Origin: JAHJQZ01 sp963676075
GTDB taxonomy: Bacteria > Pseudomonadota > Alphaproteobacteria > Rhizobiales > Devosiaceae
Reading direction: 5' to 3'
Assembly: GCA_963676075.2 (NCBI GenBank)
Contig: CAXXNZ010000028.1
Coordinates: 186,001 to 250,000, forward strand
DNA: 64,000 bases
Shown here: in pieces, positions 8,559 through 17,844 of the stretch
Numbering within the stretch: the first letter of the stretch is position 1
Layout: each line of letters opens with the position of its first letter
Position numbers and translations under genes: made by a program
Notes under the pieces: generated by a model
Database searches by the model: none
Seen by the model: only the letters and a program-made list of their open reading frames with translations
What the model was told of the DNA's origin: nothing

Positions 8559-9458
8559 TCAGCTCTTGTCGAGCCCGGTCTTCTTGGCCAGCCGCTTGAG
8601 GGTCGCAAGACCAAGCGTTTGATACAGCAGCGGATTGCGCACCTTCGGGTCCTGTTCGGCCTCAATGACGAGCCAGCCCTCATAGCCGGCATCGGCCAGC
8701 ACCTGCAAAAGCGGCTCGAAATCGACGCCGCCCTCCTGATCGCCCGGCACGGTGAAGGCGCCGGCGATCACACCCTGAAGGAACGAGAGCTTCTCGTCCC
8801 AGACGCGCTGAACCACGTCCGGGCGGATGTTCTTGGCGTGGAAATGCACGACACGGCCAACATGCTTTTTGAGAACGGCGACCGTGTCGCCGCCGCCGAA
8901 GGCGCAATGGCCGGCATCAAACAGCAGCTTGGTCGCTGGTCCGGTCGCTGCCATGAAGGCGTCGATCTCATCGGGTGTCTGCACAACCGTGCCCATGTGG
9001 TGGTGATAGGCCAGGTGGATACCCTCGCCCGCCATATAGGCGGCAAAGGGTTCCATCTTGGCACCGAAAGCCGCCATTTCATCGAGCGTCAGGTTCGGCT
9101 TTTCGGTCAGCGGCTTGTTCGAGCCATGGATGGCGTTCGAGGTTTCGGCGGTGACACAGACCGTGCAGCCGTTTTCCTTGAGCTTGGCCAGATGCGGCTG
9201 GAAGGCGGCGATCTCGTCCTCGACCGAGCGGGTCAGCAATTCCGTGGAATACCAGCCGGAAATGAACTTCAGCCCGTATTGGCCGAGAAGCGCCTTCAAC
9301 TCCTTGGGATCGTTCGGCCAGCGGTGGCCGTTCTCGATGCCGTCAAAACCGATCTCGACGCCGGCCTCGGTGAGGATACGTTCGGTCGGGATATCGGCGC
9401 CGATCGACTGATCGTCGTCATTGGCCCAGGCGATGGGGTTTGTTCCGTAGTGGATCAT
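8559..9458 (-). CDS. iolE: 2-keto-myo-inositol (inosose) dehydratase
   Basis: Dehydrates 2-keto-myo-inositol to 3D-(3,5/4)-trihydroxycyclohexane-1,2-dione. 299 aa, xylose-isomerase-like TIM barrel. Typical IolE features are the start GTNPIAWANDDD, GFDGIENGHRWP near residue 38, HHHMGTVVQTPDEID near 150, LFDAGHCAFGG near 175 and HFHAKNIRPD near 200, which hold the metal ligands. ATG with AAGG upstream; 12 bp after iolD. Ordinary operon member. Confidence 0.94.
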   Translation of the reverse strand: MIHYGTNPIAWANDDDQSIGADIPTERILTEAGVEIGFDGIENGHRWPNDPKELKALLGQYGLKFISGWYSTELLTRSVEDEIAAFQPHLAKLKENGCTVCVTAETSNAIHGSNKPLTEKPNLTLDEMAAFGAKMEPFAAYMAGEGIHLAYHHHMGTVVQTPDEIDAFMAATGPATKLLFDAGHCAFGGGDTVAVLKKHVGRVVHFHAKNIRPDVVQRVWDEKLSFLQGVIAGAFTVPGDQEGGVDFEPLLQVLADAGYEGWLVIEAEQDPKVRNPLLYQTLGLATLKRLAKKTGLDKS

Positions 9459-9470
9459 GGTCCTTGACCT

Positions 9471-11294
9471 TCAATTCGGCCGCTGTTTTGCGGTCATATC
9501 GACATATTTCTGGCGCGCTTCGTTGACTTCGGCGCGGTTCGAGACTTCCGGCACGGCGACGTCCCACCAGTGACCGCCCGCGCCGGTACCCGGCATCGGG
9601 TCGGTATCGATGACGATCACCGAAGGAATGTCGCGGTCACGCGCCGCGATCAGCTTTTCCTCGAGTTCGGCAATTGTCGCAGCCTTTTCGGCATTGGCGC
9701 CCATCGCCTGTGCATGCGCGACGAAATCGATCTCGGGCTGAACCTCGATATTGGCGTCGCGGTACAAGTTATTGTACGGCGCGCCGCCGGTTTCCTTCTG
9801 CAAGCGGTTGATGCAGCCAAAGCCGCGATTGTCTGTGAGCACAACCGTGAAGGGCACCCGGCGCATCACCGCCGTCGCCAGTTCCGAATTGGCCATCATG
9901 TAGGAGCCGTCGCCGATGAAGCAGACGACGTCCTTGTCCGGCGCGGCCAGCTTCACGCCCATGGCCCCGGCGATCTCATAGCCCATGCAGGAATAGCCGT
10001 ATTCCATATGATAGCCGCCCTGGCTCGACCGCCACAGCACCTGCAGATGTCCTGGCATGGTGCCGGCTGCGCACATGGCGACGGTGTCCGGTGTCGCCTG
10101 ACGTTGCACCGCGCCGATCACCTGCGCATCCGTCGGCAGACCGGGAGCGTTCGGCATGGCCATGACAGCATCAGTGGCCTCGAACCAGGCCGCCCGGCGT
10201 CCGTTGTCCTGATCGGTGTAGACCTTTTCGCCCAGCGCCTTGTCGATTTCGCGAATAGCGACCTTGGCGTCGGCCATCAGTGGCACCGCGCCATGCTTGG
10301 CGGCATCAAAGGCGGCGACATTGATCGAGACCAGCTTGCAGGCGGGATTGGAAAACACCGTCCAGCTTCCAGTCTGGAAGTCCTGGAAACGCGTGCCGAC
10401 GCCGATCACCAGATCGGCCTCCGCCGCAACGCGGTTGGCCGCGTCCGAGCCGGTGACACCGCACGAGCCGAAATTGAGCGGTTCGGTCCAGTCGATCCCG
10501 CCCTTGCCGGCCTGGGTTTCGGCGATCGGAATGCCGTGCTTTTGCGCAAAGGCCAAAAGCTCCGCCTCGGCCTCCGAAAAGAGCACGCCGCCACCTGACA
10601 GGATCAGCGGCTTTTCCGCCGCCTTCAGCAGGGCGACGACATCGGCGACCTCGCGCGGATCGGGCTCGGGCCGGCGGATGCGCCATTGATGCGGCGCAAA
10701 AAAGCTTTCCGGGTAGTCATAGGCTTCAGCCTGCACGTCCTGACAGAAAGCGAGCGTCACAGGTCCGGTGTCAGCCGGGTCCGTCATCACCCGCATGGCC
10801 CGCGGCAGCGCCGACAGCAGGTGCTCGGGACGTGAGATGCGGTCGAAATAGCGGCTGACCGGCTTGAAGCAATCATTGACCGACAAGGTGCCGTCGCCGA
10901 AATCCTCGAGCTGTTGCAGCACCGGGTCGGGGCGGCGATTGGCGAACACGTCGCCGGGAACAAGCAGCACCGGGATGCGATTGACATGGGCCAGCGCAGC
11001 CGCCGTCACCATATTGGTCGCCCCCGGCCCGATAGAGGTCGTGACGGCCATGGCCTTCTTGCGACGTTTGGTTTTGGCGTAGGCAATTGCCGTATGCGCC
11101 ATCGTCTGTTCGTTCTGGCCGCGCCAAGTCGGCAGATCCTCGCGGACCTCCTGCAGCGCCTCGCCGAGACCGGCGACATTGCCGTGGCCGAAAATGGCCC
11201 AGACGCCTTCGATGAAACGCTCGCCATCCTCGTTGCTCTGCGCAGCGAGGTATTTCACCATGGCCTGCGCCGCTGTCAGTCGAATGGTTTTCAT
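9471..11294 (-). CDS. iolD: 3D-(3,5/4)-trihydroxycyclohexane-1,2-dione acylhydrolase (decyclizing)
   Basis: ThDP-dependent ring-opening enzyme giving 5-deoxy-glucuronate. 607 aa, normal length. Pyrimidine-binding domain is N-terminal (FGHGNVAGLGEAL near residue 35, TSIGPGATNMV near 87), the central domain has the LILSGGGV segment, and the C-terminal pyrophosphate domain has GDGSYMMANSELATA followed by the Asn-containing TDNRGFGC loop. The start is ATG at 11294 with GGGGAG upstream; it overlaps the iolC stop by four bases (ATGA), showing translational coupling. The frame extends 18 codons further up inside iolC, but that is not a real start. Confidence 0.95.
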   Translation of the reverse strand: MKTIRLTAAQAMVKYLAAQSNEDGERFIEGVWAIFGHGNVAGLGEALQEVREDLPTWRGQNEQTMAHTAIAYAKTKRRKKAMAVTTSIGPGATNMVTAAALAHVNRIPVLLVPGDVFANRRPDPVLQQLEDFGDGTLSVNDCFKPVSRYFDRISRPEHLLSALPRAMRVMTDPADTGPVTLAFCQDVQAEAYDYPESFFAPHQWRIRRPEPDPREVADVVALLKAAEKPLILSGGGVLFSEAEAELLAFAQKHGIPIAETQAGKGGIDWTEPLNFGSCGVTGSDAANRVAAEADLVIGVGTRFQDFQTGSWTVFSNPACKLVSINVAAFDAAKHGAVPLMADAKVAIREIDKALGEKVYTDQDNGRRAAWFEATDAVMAMPNAPGLPTDAQVIGAVQRQATPDTVAMCAAGTMPGHLQVLWRSSQGGYHMEYGYSCMGYEIAGAMGVKLAAPDKDVVCFIGDGSYMMANSELATAVMRRVPFTVVLTDNRGFGCINRLQKETGGAPYNNLYRDANIEVQPEIDFVAHAQAMGANAEKAATIAELEEKLIAARDRDIPSVIVIDTDPMPGTGAGGHWWDVAVPEVSNRAEVNEARQKYVDMTAKQRPN

Positions 11295-13213
11295 TTGGCT
11301 CCCCTCGCCTTCAGCGCCTGAGCGCGTGCCTGGTCCCATATGTCGCACAAAGTGCGGTATCTTTCCGACATCCGCGCAACGGCTTGGTCGTCATCCACAT
11401 CTCCGGCCAGCCAGCTCCGCGCCACCTCACCGAATATGGTGCGCCCGACGGCAAAACCCTTGACCAGATCAAAGCGCGCCGCCAGGGCAAAGCTTTTCGC
11501 CAGTTCGTTCGTCAGCGCATCGAGGCCGAGCACGACGATGCCGCGTGTGTCCGGATCGTTGCTGGTGATGGCCTCGCAGGCCTTTGCCCACGCCGCCTCG
11601 CTGAGCATCGGTTCGAGCTTCCACCAATCGGGATAAACGCCGATGGCATAAAAGCGCCGGATGACCTCTGCCGTCGTCTCGTCGGTGACCGGTCCCACCT
11701 TGGACGGAATGATTTCGAGCAGGAACTCGAGATTGTTGGCGCGGGCGGCGGCGAAAAGACGGCGAACAGTGTCTTCCTGGCTGGTCCTTGTCGCCGCGTC
11801 ATCATCGGGATGACTGAAGCACAACACCTTCACCACCTGTTCGGCGGGCCATTCGCTGAGCGCCGAACCGAAATCGTCGCCGATTTCCAGTTGTAGCGGT
11901 CGCGAGCCGGGTTTTTCGACGGGCCGCCCGATCCAGAGACCTGAGCCGGCAGCCTCGAACAGAGCCTCCTGGCCGAGCCGGCCATCGCACAAAATGCCGA
12001 AACCGGGCCGTCCATCGGCAACGCGGTTGGCGGCGGCAAGGCAGAGTGTCTTGAACGCACCGATACGCGATGCGTCTGCGCCGGCCTCGGCGGCCATGTC
12101 TTCGAGCTGCATGCGGTGGTCGAAGGCAAAGACCCGCAAATCCGGCCAGTCTCCGGATCGGTTCGTCGCCCAATGCACCTGTTCGAGTTCGGCGTCATGC
12201 CTGAGGTCGGGCCGGACAATGCCGCGCTTGAAGAAGAACTGCAGTTCCTCCCAGCTCGGATAAGCCGGCGTGCAGCCGTGACGCGAAACCGCGAAGGCGC
12301 CGCAGGCATTGGCGTATTTAAGGGCCACAGGCCAGGGTTCGTCGTCGAGCCAGCCTTTCAGCAGACCGCCCATGAAGCCGTCGCCGGCGCCGAGAACATT
12401 GAACACCTCGATGGGGAAACCCGGCCCGCTTTCGCCGTCGTCGAGGTCGTCGGGAATGGCGCCGGAGTAGGCCGTGGCCCCTGCGGCACCGCGCTTGCAG
12501 ATCAGCGTCGCCTTGGAGACCTCACGCACCTTCTTGAGCGCAGCAACCGTGTCGGTGGTGCCGCCCGCGATGTGGAATTCCTCTTCCGTACCGACGATCA
12601 GGTCGAACAGACCAAGGGTCGATTGCAGTTTGGCCGTCACCCGCTCGCTTTCGATGAAGCGGTTCTCGCCTTCGCCGAAACCGGCCAAGCCCCAGAGATT
12701 GGGCCGATAGTCGATATCGAGAGCGGTGCGGGCGCCGTTGGCACGGGCCAACCTGACCGCCTTGAGCGTCGCCGCCTCCGTGTTCGGATGGCTGAGATGG
12801 GTGCCGCTGGCGACCACCGCCCGCGCCTCGGCGATGAAATCGGGATCGATGTCGTCCTCGCTCAGTGCCATGTCGGCGCAGTTGTCGCGGTAAAAGATCA
12901 GCGGAAACTGCTCCTTGTCGCGAATGCCGAGGATGACGAGCGCGGTCAGCCGCTCCGGATCGGTTTTGACACCGCGGACATCGACACCTTCGCGCTCGAG
13001 CTGTTCGCGAATGAACCGCCCCATATGCTCGTCGCCGACCTTGGTGATCACCGCCGCCTTGAGGCCGAGCCGCGAGGCGCCGCAGGCGGTGTTGGTCGGC
13101 GAGCCGCCGATATATTTGTTGAACGACCGCATGTCTTCCAGACGGCCGCCGATCTGGGCGCCGTACAGGTCAACCGACGAGCGGCCAATGGTGATCACGT
13201 CGATTTTCGTCAT
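11291..13213 (-). CDS. iolC: 5-dehydro-2-deoxygluconokinase fused to a DUF2090 (aldolase-like) domain
   Basis: 640 aa, two domains. Residues 1 to about 325 are a PfkB-type sugar kinase (IGRSSVDLYG near 10, YIGGSPTNTACG near 35, GAGDGFMGGLLKG near 278 with the catalytic Asp) that phosphorylates 5-dehydro-2-deoxy-gluconate. Residues from about 335 on form DUF2090, a LacD-like TIM barrel thought to act as the 5-dehydro-2-deoxyphosphogluconate aldolase in such fusions, which would make a separate iolJ unnecessary. Start is ATG at 13213 directly after GGAGAGGT; 16 upstream in-frame codons are ignored. First gene of the operon, about 54 bp downstream of an operator candidate. Confidence 0.93.
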   Translation of the reverse strand: MTKIDVITIGRSSVDLYGAQIGGRLEDMRSFNKYIGGSPTNTACGASRLGLKAAVITKVGDEHMGRFIREQLEREGVDVRGVKTDPERLTALVILGIRDKEQFPLIFYRDNCADMALSEDDIDPDFIAEARAVVASGTHLSHPNTEAATLKAVRLARANGARTALDIDYRPNLWGLAGFGEGENRFIESERVTAKLQSTLGLFDLIVGTEEEFHIAGGTTDTVAALKKVREVSKATLICKRGAAGATAYSGAIPDDLDDGESGPGFPIEVFNVLGAGDGFMGGLLKGWLDDEPWPVALKYANACGAFAVSRHGCTPAYPSWEELQFFFKRGIVRPDLRHDAELEQVHWATNRSGDWPDLRVFAFDHRMQLEDMAAEAGADASRIGAFKTLCLAAANRVADGRPGFGILCDGRLGQEALFEAAGSGLWIGRPVEKPGSRPLQLEIGDDFGSALSEWPAEQVVKVLCFSHPDDDAATRTSQEDTVRRLFAAARANNLEFLLEIIPSKVGPVTDETTAEVIRRFYAIGVYPDWWKLEPMLSEAAWAKACEAITSNDPDTRGIVVLGLDALTNELAKSFALAARFDLVKGFAVGRTIFGEVARSWLAGDVDDDQAVARMSERYRTLCDIWDQARAQALKARGAK

Positions 13214-13266
13214 ACCTCTCCACCCGGCCATCTGCCGGCGTCCATCGTGACTCGTCATCAAGAAAT

Positions 13267-13280
13267 GGAAAATATATTCT
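13267..13280. promoter_or_regulatory. Candidate IolR operator upstream of iolC
   Basis: GGAA-AATATA-TTCT lies 54 bp before the iolC start in the only gap between iolR and the operon. It resembles GGAA-N6-TTCC-type half sites described for rhizobial IolR, and it matches the second site at 14199-14212 in arm spacing. Assignment rests on position and symmetry. Confidence 0.55.
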
Positions 13281-13325
13281 ATTTATGATCGACGCCAGCG
13301 CATTCGTTCTCTTTTTTGCCGCAGC

Positions 13326-14144
13326 CTAGCTGCCGGAACGGCGGGCGCCGACGGCAACCGCCAGAACCATGGCGAGGATCATGGTGGCGCTGAGGGTGCG
13401 GAAGGCGCCGACTTCGATCTCGTTGACCAGAAGCGCCGTGGATTTGAGCCGCATCAGCGGGCTGGTCACCAGATCGGTGATGGCGACGACCGGCAGACCG
13501 CGTGCGCTCGCGTCCTGCGCCAGCTCGATGGCCTGCTCGGTATAAGGCGCGAAGCTGACGGCGATCATGGCGTCGTCGGGTGAAAAAAGGTGCCGCGTCC
13601 CGAGCCCGCCAACCCCGGATGCCAGAACGGCCGGCACGCCCATTTTCTCAAAGGCATAGGACAGATAGCTGACGACGGGAAAAGCGCGGCGGAAACCGAC
13701 CAGATGAATGGTGCGGGCCGTGCTCAGCAATGCGGCAGCCTCGTCCAGTGATTTCGGATCGACGCTGTGGGCGAGATTTTCGACCGACAGCCGCCCCGCC
13801 TCGACGAAATCCGCCAGAAGCGCACCGGCGCTGTCACTGCCCTGGGCGTGCAGGCTTTGCAGCCGCGTCTGATAGTCCGGCCAACGCTGGGCGTAATCCT
13901 GACGGAAGAGCTTCTGCATCTGCGAAAAACCGGTAAAGCCCATCTCCCGGCAGAACCGCATGAATGCCGAGGGCTGCACGCCGGCCCCGGCCGCCAGTTC
14001 CGCCACCGTCGATACGGCAATGCGTTCGGGATGGGTCGCCACGAACTCCGCACATTGGCGCAAGCGCCTGGGCATGCGATCGATGGATTGCGTCAGTCGC
14101 GACAAGAATGCGTCCTGGGATTGCGGCGGGTGCTCGTGTGACAT
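13326..14144 (-). CDS. iolR: RpiR/MurR-family transcriptional regulator of inositol catabolism
   Basis: 272 aa. N-terminal RpiR-type helix-turn-helix (about residues 5-80, with AVSTVAELAAGAGVQPSAFMR) and a C-terminal SIS sugar-phosphate-binding domain (about 125-255, with TIHLVGFRRAF and DAMIAVSFAPYTEQ). It sits directly upstream of iolC on the same strand, and rhizobial iol operons are repressed by this family, so the IolR name is given on context. Effector is likely a phosphorylated intermediate of the pathway. Candidate operators lie on both sides of the gene, which suggests autoregulation and control of the divergent PHP gene as well. Confidence 0.87.
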   Translation of the reverse strand: MSHEHPPQSQDAFLSRLTQSIDRMPRRLRQCAEFVATHPERIAVSTVAELAAGAGVQPSAFMRFCREMGFTGFSQMQKLFRQDYAQRWPDYQTRLQSLHAQGSDSAGALLADFVEAGRLSVENLAHSVDPKSLDEAAALLSTARTIHLVGFRRAFPVVSYLSYAFEKMGVPAVLASGVGGLGTRHLFSPDDAMIAVSFAPYTEQAIELAQDASARGLPVVAITDLVTSPLMRLKSTALLVNEIEVGAFRTLSATMILAMVLAVAVGARRSGS

Positions 14145-14193
14145 CGGCGCTCAATTCCTTGCCTGCCGGCACATGCTGTTCCAGCTGTTTGAC

Positions 14194-14212
14194 AGAATAG
14201 AACATTTATTCT
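14194..14212. promoter_or_regulatory. Candidate IolR operator in the iolR / PHP divergent gap
   Basis: AGAACATTTATTCT (14199-14212) has perfect AGAA-N6-TTCT arms, and a longer overlapping inverted repeat AGAATA-N7-TATTCT spans 14194-14212. Same layout as the site before iolC. It lies 50 bp upstream of iolR and 68 bp upstream of the PHP gene. Confidence 0.55.
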
Positions 14213-14279
14213 TTTCTCTCGCCAGTCCGGTGTTCGCGCCGACAGTTCCTTGCCCCCCCAGCCGAATGAGCGCGCCAAC

Positions 14280-15380
14280 ATGAGCAAACCAGCCGAAACC
14301 AGCCCATCCGATGCAACCAACGGCATCTGGCTGAAGGGCGACTGGCACCTTCATTCGCGGCACAGCACCGATTCGACCAACAATCCGGAAAAAAAGATCA
14401 TCGGCTTCGCTGAGCGTCTGGGCTTCGACTACCTCGCCATCACCGATCACGACGTGCATGTGGATGGCGACGTGGCCCATCACACCTGGGCCGATCCCGA
14501 ATTCCGTTCGGACAGCGTGCTCTTGTTCCACGGCGCCGAACTGACCGCGCCGCGTGGCCATATCAACATTCTTTGCACCAAGCCCTACGATCATCAGCGC
14601 GTCTTCGATGCGCGCAACGCAAGGGACTGGGATCTGCTGGCGCTCAAGAAAGAGCTGGGCGTCCACTTTTCAGCCAACCACCCAAGCACTAAAAACCATT
14701 ACGGCTTCTCGTTCGATCTCGCCGACAGCGTCGAAATCTGGAACACCTCGGTCTGGCCCAAGAACGTGCCGGGCGTCAGGATCTGGGACGACATGCTGTT
14801 GTCAGGCCGCATGCTCGGCGCGCGCGGCGGCTCGGATTCCCATCACGGCGTCCCCGACAGGCCGGAGCTGACCACCCCTCACAGCATCGAGGCAACCGCC
14901 AACTACATCGGCACGCCGACGACCTGGATCTTCGCCAAAGAACGGACGAAGGAAGCGCTGCTTGAAGCCCTGGTGCAGGGCCGCGCCTCGGTGAGCGCCA
15001 ATCCGTTCAACCCGCGCGTCGAGCTCGTCGCCGGACGGCAGGCGGACGGTGCCATGAACCTGATGATGGGAGACAATGCGCAAGCCGACGGAGGCCCGAT
15101 CGACTTTGAAATCCGGCTGATCGGCGGCGGCATCGCAGGCGCGCAATACAAGGTCCGCATCGTCAAAAATCGTGAGGACTTTGGCTCGCTCACCACCGAT
15201 GCCGACACCGGGACCGCCCGCTTCACCGACTCGCCGGACCGCGACGGTCGCACCTACTACCGGGTCGAGATCGAAGGCCCGCAAACGCCTTTCCCGGATG
15301 TGCCCTATTGCATGGCGCAAAGCCAGAACATGGTCGCGCTCTCCAACCCGATCTATTTCAACTACGACCCTGACTTCTGA
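14280..15380 (+). CDS. PHP-domain (CehA/McbA-like) metal-dependent hydrolase
   Basis: 366 aa, no signal peptide. PHP metal-binding motifs appear in order: DWHLHSRHSTDS (about residue 22), ITDHDVH (about 57), HGAELT (about 86), SANHPST (about 131) and GGSDSHHG (about 184). This is the CehA/McbA layout of phosphoesterase or ester hydrolases. The C-terminal ~120 residues look beta-rich. The substrate is unknown. It is transcribed away from iolR across a shared operator candidate, so it may belong to the inositol regulon, for example acting on an inositol phosphate or ester; that is inference. ATG at 14280 has only a weak upstream GAGCG, so the exact start is less sure. Confidence 0.8.
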   Translation: MSKPAETSPSDATNGIWLKGDWHLHSRHSTDSTNNPEKKIIGFAERLGFDYLAITDHDVHVDGDVAHHTWADPEFRSDSVLLFHGAELTAPRGHINILCTKPYDHQRVFDARNARDWDLLALKKELGVHFSANHPSTKNHYGFSFDLADSVEIWNTSVWPKNVPGVRIWDDMLLSGRMLGARGGSDSHHGVPDRPELTTPHSIEATANYIGTPTTWIFAKERTKEALLEALVQGRASVSANPFNPRVELVAGRQADGAMNLMMGDNAQADGGPIDFEIRLIGGGIAGAQYKVRIVKNREDFGSLTTDADTGTARFTDSPDRDGRTYYRVEIEGPQTPFPDVPYCMAQSQNMVALSNPIYFNYDPDF

Positions 15381-15386
15381 GCCGTT

Positions 15387-16343
15387 TCAGGCCAGCAATT
15401 CGTCGATATGGGTCGGGCCAACCGGTCGGATGCCCGACGGATTGAGCGTCTTGATGGAATAGTAGCCACGGGTGATGTGATCCATGTTCACCGTCTCGCG
15501 GACGCCCGGCAGATTGAGGATGCGCACCATATAGGCGCTGAGCCTCGGATAATCGGCGATCCGCTTTTGGTTGAGCTTGAACAGCCCGTGATAGGCGGCA
15601 TCGAAGCGGATCAGGGTCACGAAGGTGCGGATGTCGGTCTCGGTCAGCCGTGCGCCGAACAGAAAATCGCCGCTCAGGCGGTCTTCGAGTTCGTCGAGCA
15701 TGTCGAACACACCCGCCGCTGCCTCATCATAGGCCGCCTGCGTACCGGCAAATCCCGCCTTGTAGACGCCATTGTTGAGCTGGGCGTAGATCCGCGGATT
15801 GAGCGCGTCGATCTCGGCGGCGAGGTCCTCGGGATAAAGCCGCAGCTCCGAGGGCACGATGTGTTCGAACGCCGTGTCGAACATCCGCAAGATGTCGGCG
15901 CTCTCATTGTTGACCATGACGTTGCGCTTCATGTCCCACAGCGCCGGCACCGTGGCGCGGCCGGTGAAATGCGCATCGGCGCGGGTGTAGATTTCATGCA
16001 GATGGGTCGCACCGAACAGTGGGTCTGCATCCGCCCCCTCGTAGCCGCCGAACTGCCAGCCCTCTGTGTCCAGCGCCGGATTGACGATGGTGATCGGGAT
16101 CAGCGCGTCCAGCCCCTTGAGCTTGCGCGCTATCAGTGTCCGCGAGGCCCAGGGGCAGATCAGCGCCACATAGAGGCGATAGCGTCCCGGCTCAGCTTTG
16201 AAACCGCCCTCACCCGTCGGCCCGGCGCTGCCATCCGGAGTGATCCAGTTGCGGAAGCTTGAGACCTGACGCACAAAGCGCCCCTTCTCGTCGGCCTTCT
16301 GCACCGGTTGCCAGTCTTCCGTCCATTTTCCATCAACGAGCAT
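15387..16343 (-). CDS. Glutathionyl-hydroquinone reductase (GST Xi class)
   Basis: Reduces glutathionyl-hydroquinones using glutathione. 318 aa, typical for the YqjG/PcpF family. N-terminal thioredoxin-like domain with catalytic Cys in ICPWAS (C63), preceded by the family hallmark GRYRLYVALICPW; the C-terminal all-helical GST domain contains LSGDFLFGARLTETD near residue 215 and the GYYSIKTLNPSGI tail typical of the class. It is downstream of the DODA-type dioxygenase with a 12-bp gap, suggesting one unit for quinone or catechol handling. Confidence 0.92.
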   Translation of the reverse strand: MLVDGKWTEDWQPVQKADEKGRFVRQVSSFRNWITPDGSAGPTGEGGFKAEPGRYRLYVALICPWASRTLIARKLKGLDALIPITIVNPALDTEGWQFGGYEGADADPLFGATHLHEIYTRADAHFTGRATVPALWDMKRNVMVNNESADILRMFDTAFEHIVPSELRLYPEDLAAEIDALNPRIYAQLNNGVYKAGFAGTQAAYDEAAAGVFDMLDELEDRLSGDFLFGARLTETDIRTFVTLIRFDAAYHGLFKLNQKRIADYPRLSAYMVRILNLPGVRETVNMDHITRGYYSIKTLNPSGIRPVGPTHIDELLA

Positions 16344-16355
16344 GGCGGGCTTCTC

Positions 16356-17180
16356 CTAGGCCTGATGAAACACGAAGGACCGCATCGACACCGATCCGAG
16401 ATCGATGCTGTCGGTCATGAATGTCAACGCATCACGCTCGTTCGATGCGCCGGCAATAGTCAGCGCCGGCAGGTAATGCTCGACCGAGGGGTGCGCCATA
16501 TGCAGCAAGGTGCCAAGTCCGGCGCGATCCGTCAGCCTCGCCCAGTCGCGTGCTTCCAGCCGGTCGGCAAACAAGGCGTCGAACTCCAGAGCGAAATCCT
16601 GCGGCTTGGCGTTCATCCGCATCGCGCGGAGATTGTGCACGACATTACCTGACCCAAGGATCAGCACGCCGCGATCGCGCAATTCCGACAGCGTCTTGCC
16701 GATCTCGATCTGCTTGCCAAGCCCGCCCGACATGTCGACCGAAATCTGGAACACCGGCACGTCGGCTTTGGGAAACAGGCTGTTGAGCACCGACCACGCA
16801 CCGTGATCGAGGCCCCATGTGTCGTCCTCCTCGGCATGATGGCTTGCCAGCAGCGAAACCACCTCGCGGGCGAGTTGCGGGTCGCCCGGCGCCGGATAGG
16901 TCTGTGCGAACAGCTCGGGCGGAAAGCCATAGAAATCGTGGATGGTGCGCGGCATGGCCGAGACGTCGACAAGCGTCGTCCCCTGCGTCATCCAATGGGC
17001 GGAAACGACAAGGATCGCCTTCGGGCGCGGCAGGGTCTCGCCGAGCTCCGACCAGGCGCGATGATACTGGTTGTCCTCGATGGCATTCATCGGGCTGCCG
17101 TGACCAAGAAAGACCAGCGGCATCCGGTCGGAAAGCGAAAGACTGTCCCGCAGCGATTGCAGTGTTTGTGCAGTGCTCAT
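16356..17180 (-). CDS. DODA-type extradiol ring-cleavage dioxygenase
   Basis: LigB-superfamily, YgiD-like 4,5-DOPA extradiol dioxygenase, 274 aa. Metal ligands are in LGHGSPMNAI (about residue 29), VSAHWMT (about 65) and AHPSVEHYLPAL (about 230); the GLDHGAWSVL motif near 127 is typical. Start ATG at 17180 follows GGAACGG; the longer frame 16 codons upstream lacks a ribosome site. It lies between DoxX and the hydroquinone reductase, all facing away from a LysR gene. Probable role is opening catechol-like toxic compounds; the true substrate is unknown. Confidence 0.9.
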   Translation of the reverse strand: MSTAQTLQSLRDSLSLSDRMPLVFLGHGSPMNAIEDNQYHRAWSELGETLPRPKAILVVSAHWMTQGTTLVDVSAMPRTIHDFYGFPPELFAQTYPAPGDPQLAREVVSLLASHHAEEDDTWGLDHGAWSVLNSLFPKADVPVFQISVDMSGGLGKQIEIGKTLSELRDRGVLILGSGNVVHNLRAMRMNAKPQDFALEFDALFADRLEARDWARLTDRAGLGTLLHMAHPSVEHYLPALTIAGASNERDALTFMTDSIDLGSVSMRSFVFHQA

Positions 17181-17336
17181 TTCCCGTTCCTTCCAGGCTG
17201 GAGCTTGGTCAACAAAACTGGCTTGCACTTTCGTGGTTCGAACGTGCGACCACTCGAATTATCCAGGCCATTGGTTTTGAGTTCATCAAAATGGATGACC
17301 TGATTGAGCCGCCGCCGGAGCAGCGGCTCATCTGGT

Positions 17337-17759
17337 TCAGGCGAAAGCGCCAAGTGTCTTGTTGAGCGCGGGGATGCGCAAGGCAAATGCACCAGCGCCG
17401 ACCACGCCGATCGCGGCCTGGATCACAGCCCAGAACAAGGGATATTCCCAGCCACCATTGGGGTTCGAGAAGAACCAACCATTGCCGGCGTGCGCCCAGA
17501 CCGCGCCGAGAAGGATCAGCACGAGCGGGATGGACACGAGCCTCACGGCGACGCCGAGGATCAACGCGAGTCCGCCACCGATCTCGCCGAGAATGACGAG
17601 ATAGGAAAGAAAACCGGGAATGCCCATGCTTTCGAAATAAGCTGCGGTGCCCGCGGGGGTGAACACCATAAGCTTCATCAGCCCATGGGCGATGAAGGCG
17701 ATGCCGCTGGCCGCCCGTAGGGCCGCAAAGGCATAATCGTTCGTTTTGGTATCGGTCAT
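17337..17759 (-). CDS. DoxX family membrane protein
   Basis: 140 aa inner-membrane protein with four hydrophobic segments, near residues 12-30, 50-70, 72-90 and 104-122. Typical DoxX/SURF4-like start FAALRAASGIAFIAHGLMKL and GEIGGGLALILG. DoxX proteins often accompany quinone or oxidative-stress enzymes, which fits the neighbouring dioxygenase and hydroquinone reductase. It is divergent from the LysR gene and separated from the dioxygenase by about 156 bp, so it could be first in the operon. No catalytic residues are known to point to. Confidence 0.88.
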   Translation of the reverse strand: MTDTKTNDYAFAALRAASGIAFIAHGLMKLMVFTPAGTAAYFESMGIPGFLSYLVILGEIGGGLALILGVAVRLVSIPLVLILLGAVWAHAGNGWFFSNPNGGWEYPLFWAVIQAAIGVVGAGAFALRIPALNKTLGAFA

Positions 17760-17844
17760 GATCTTGCTCCATTGGGTCGGCCGACAGGGCCGTTCTTTCG
17801 ATCCGGAGCGACACTAGCGCTTGCTGTTCATCAACAAAATGGCG

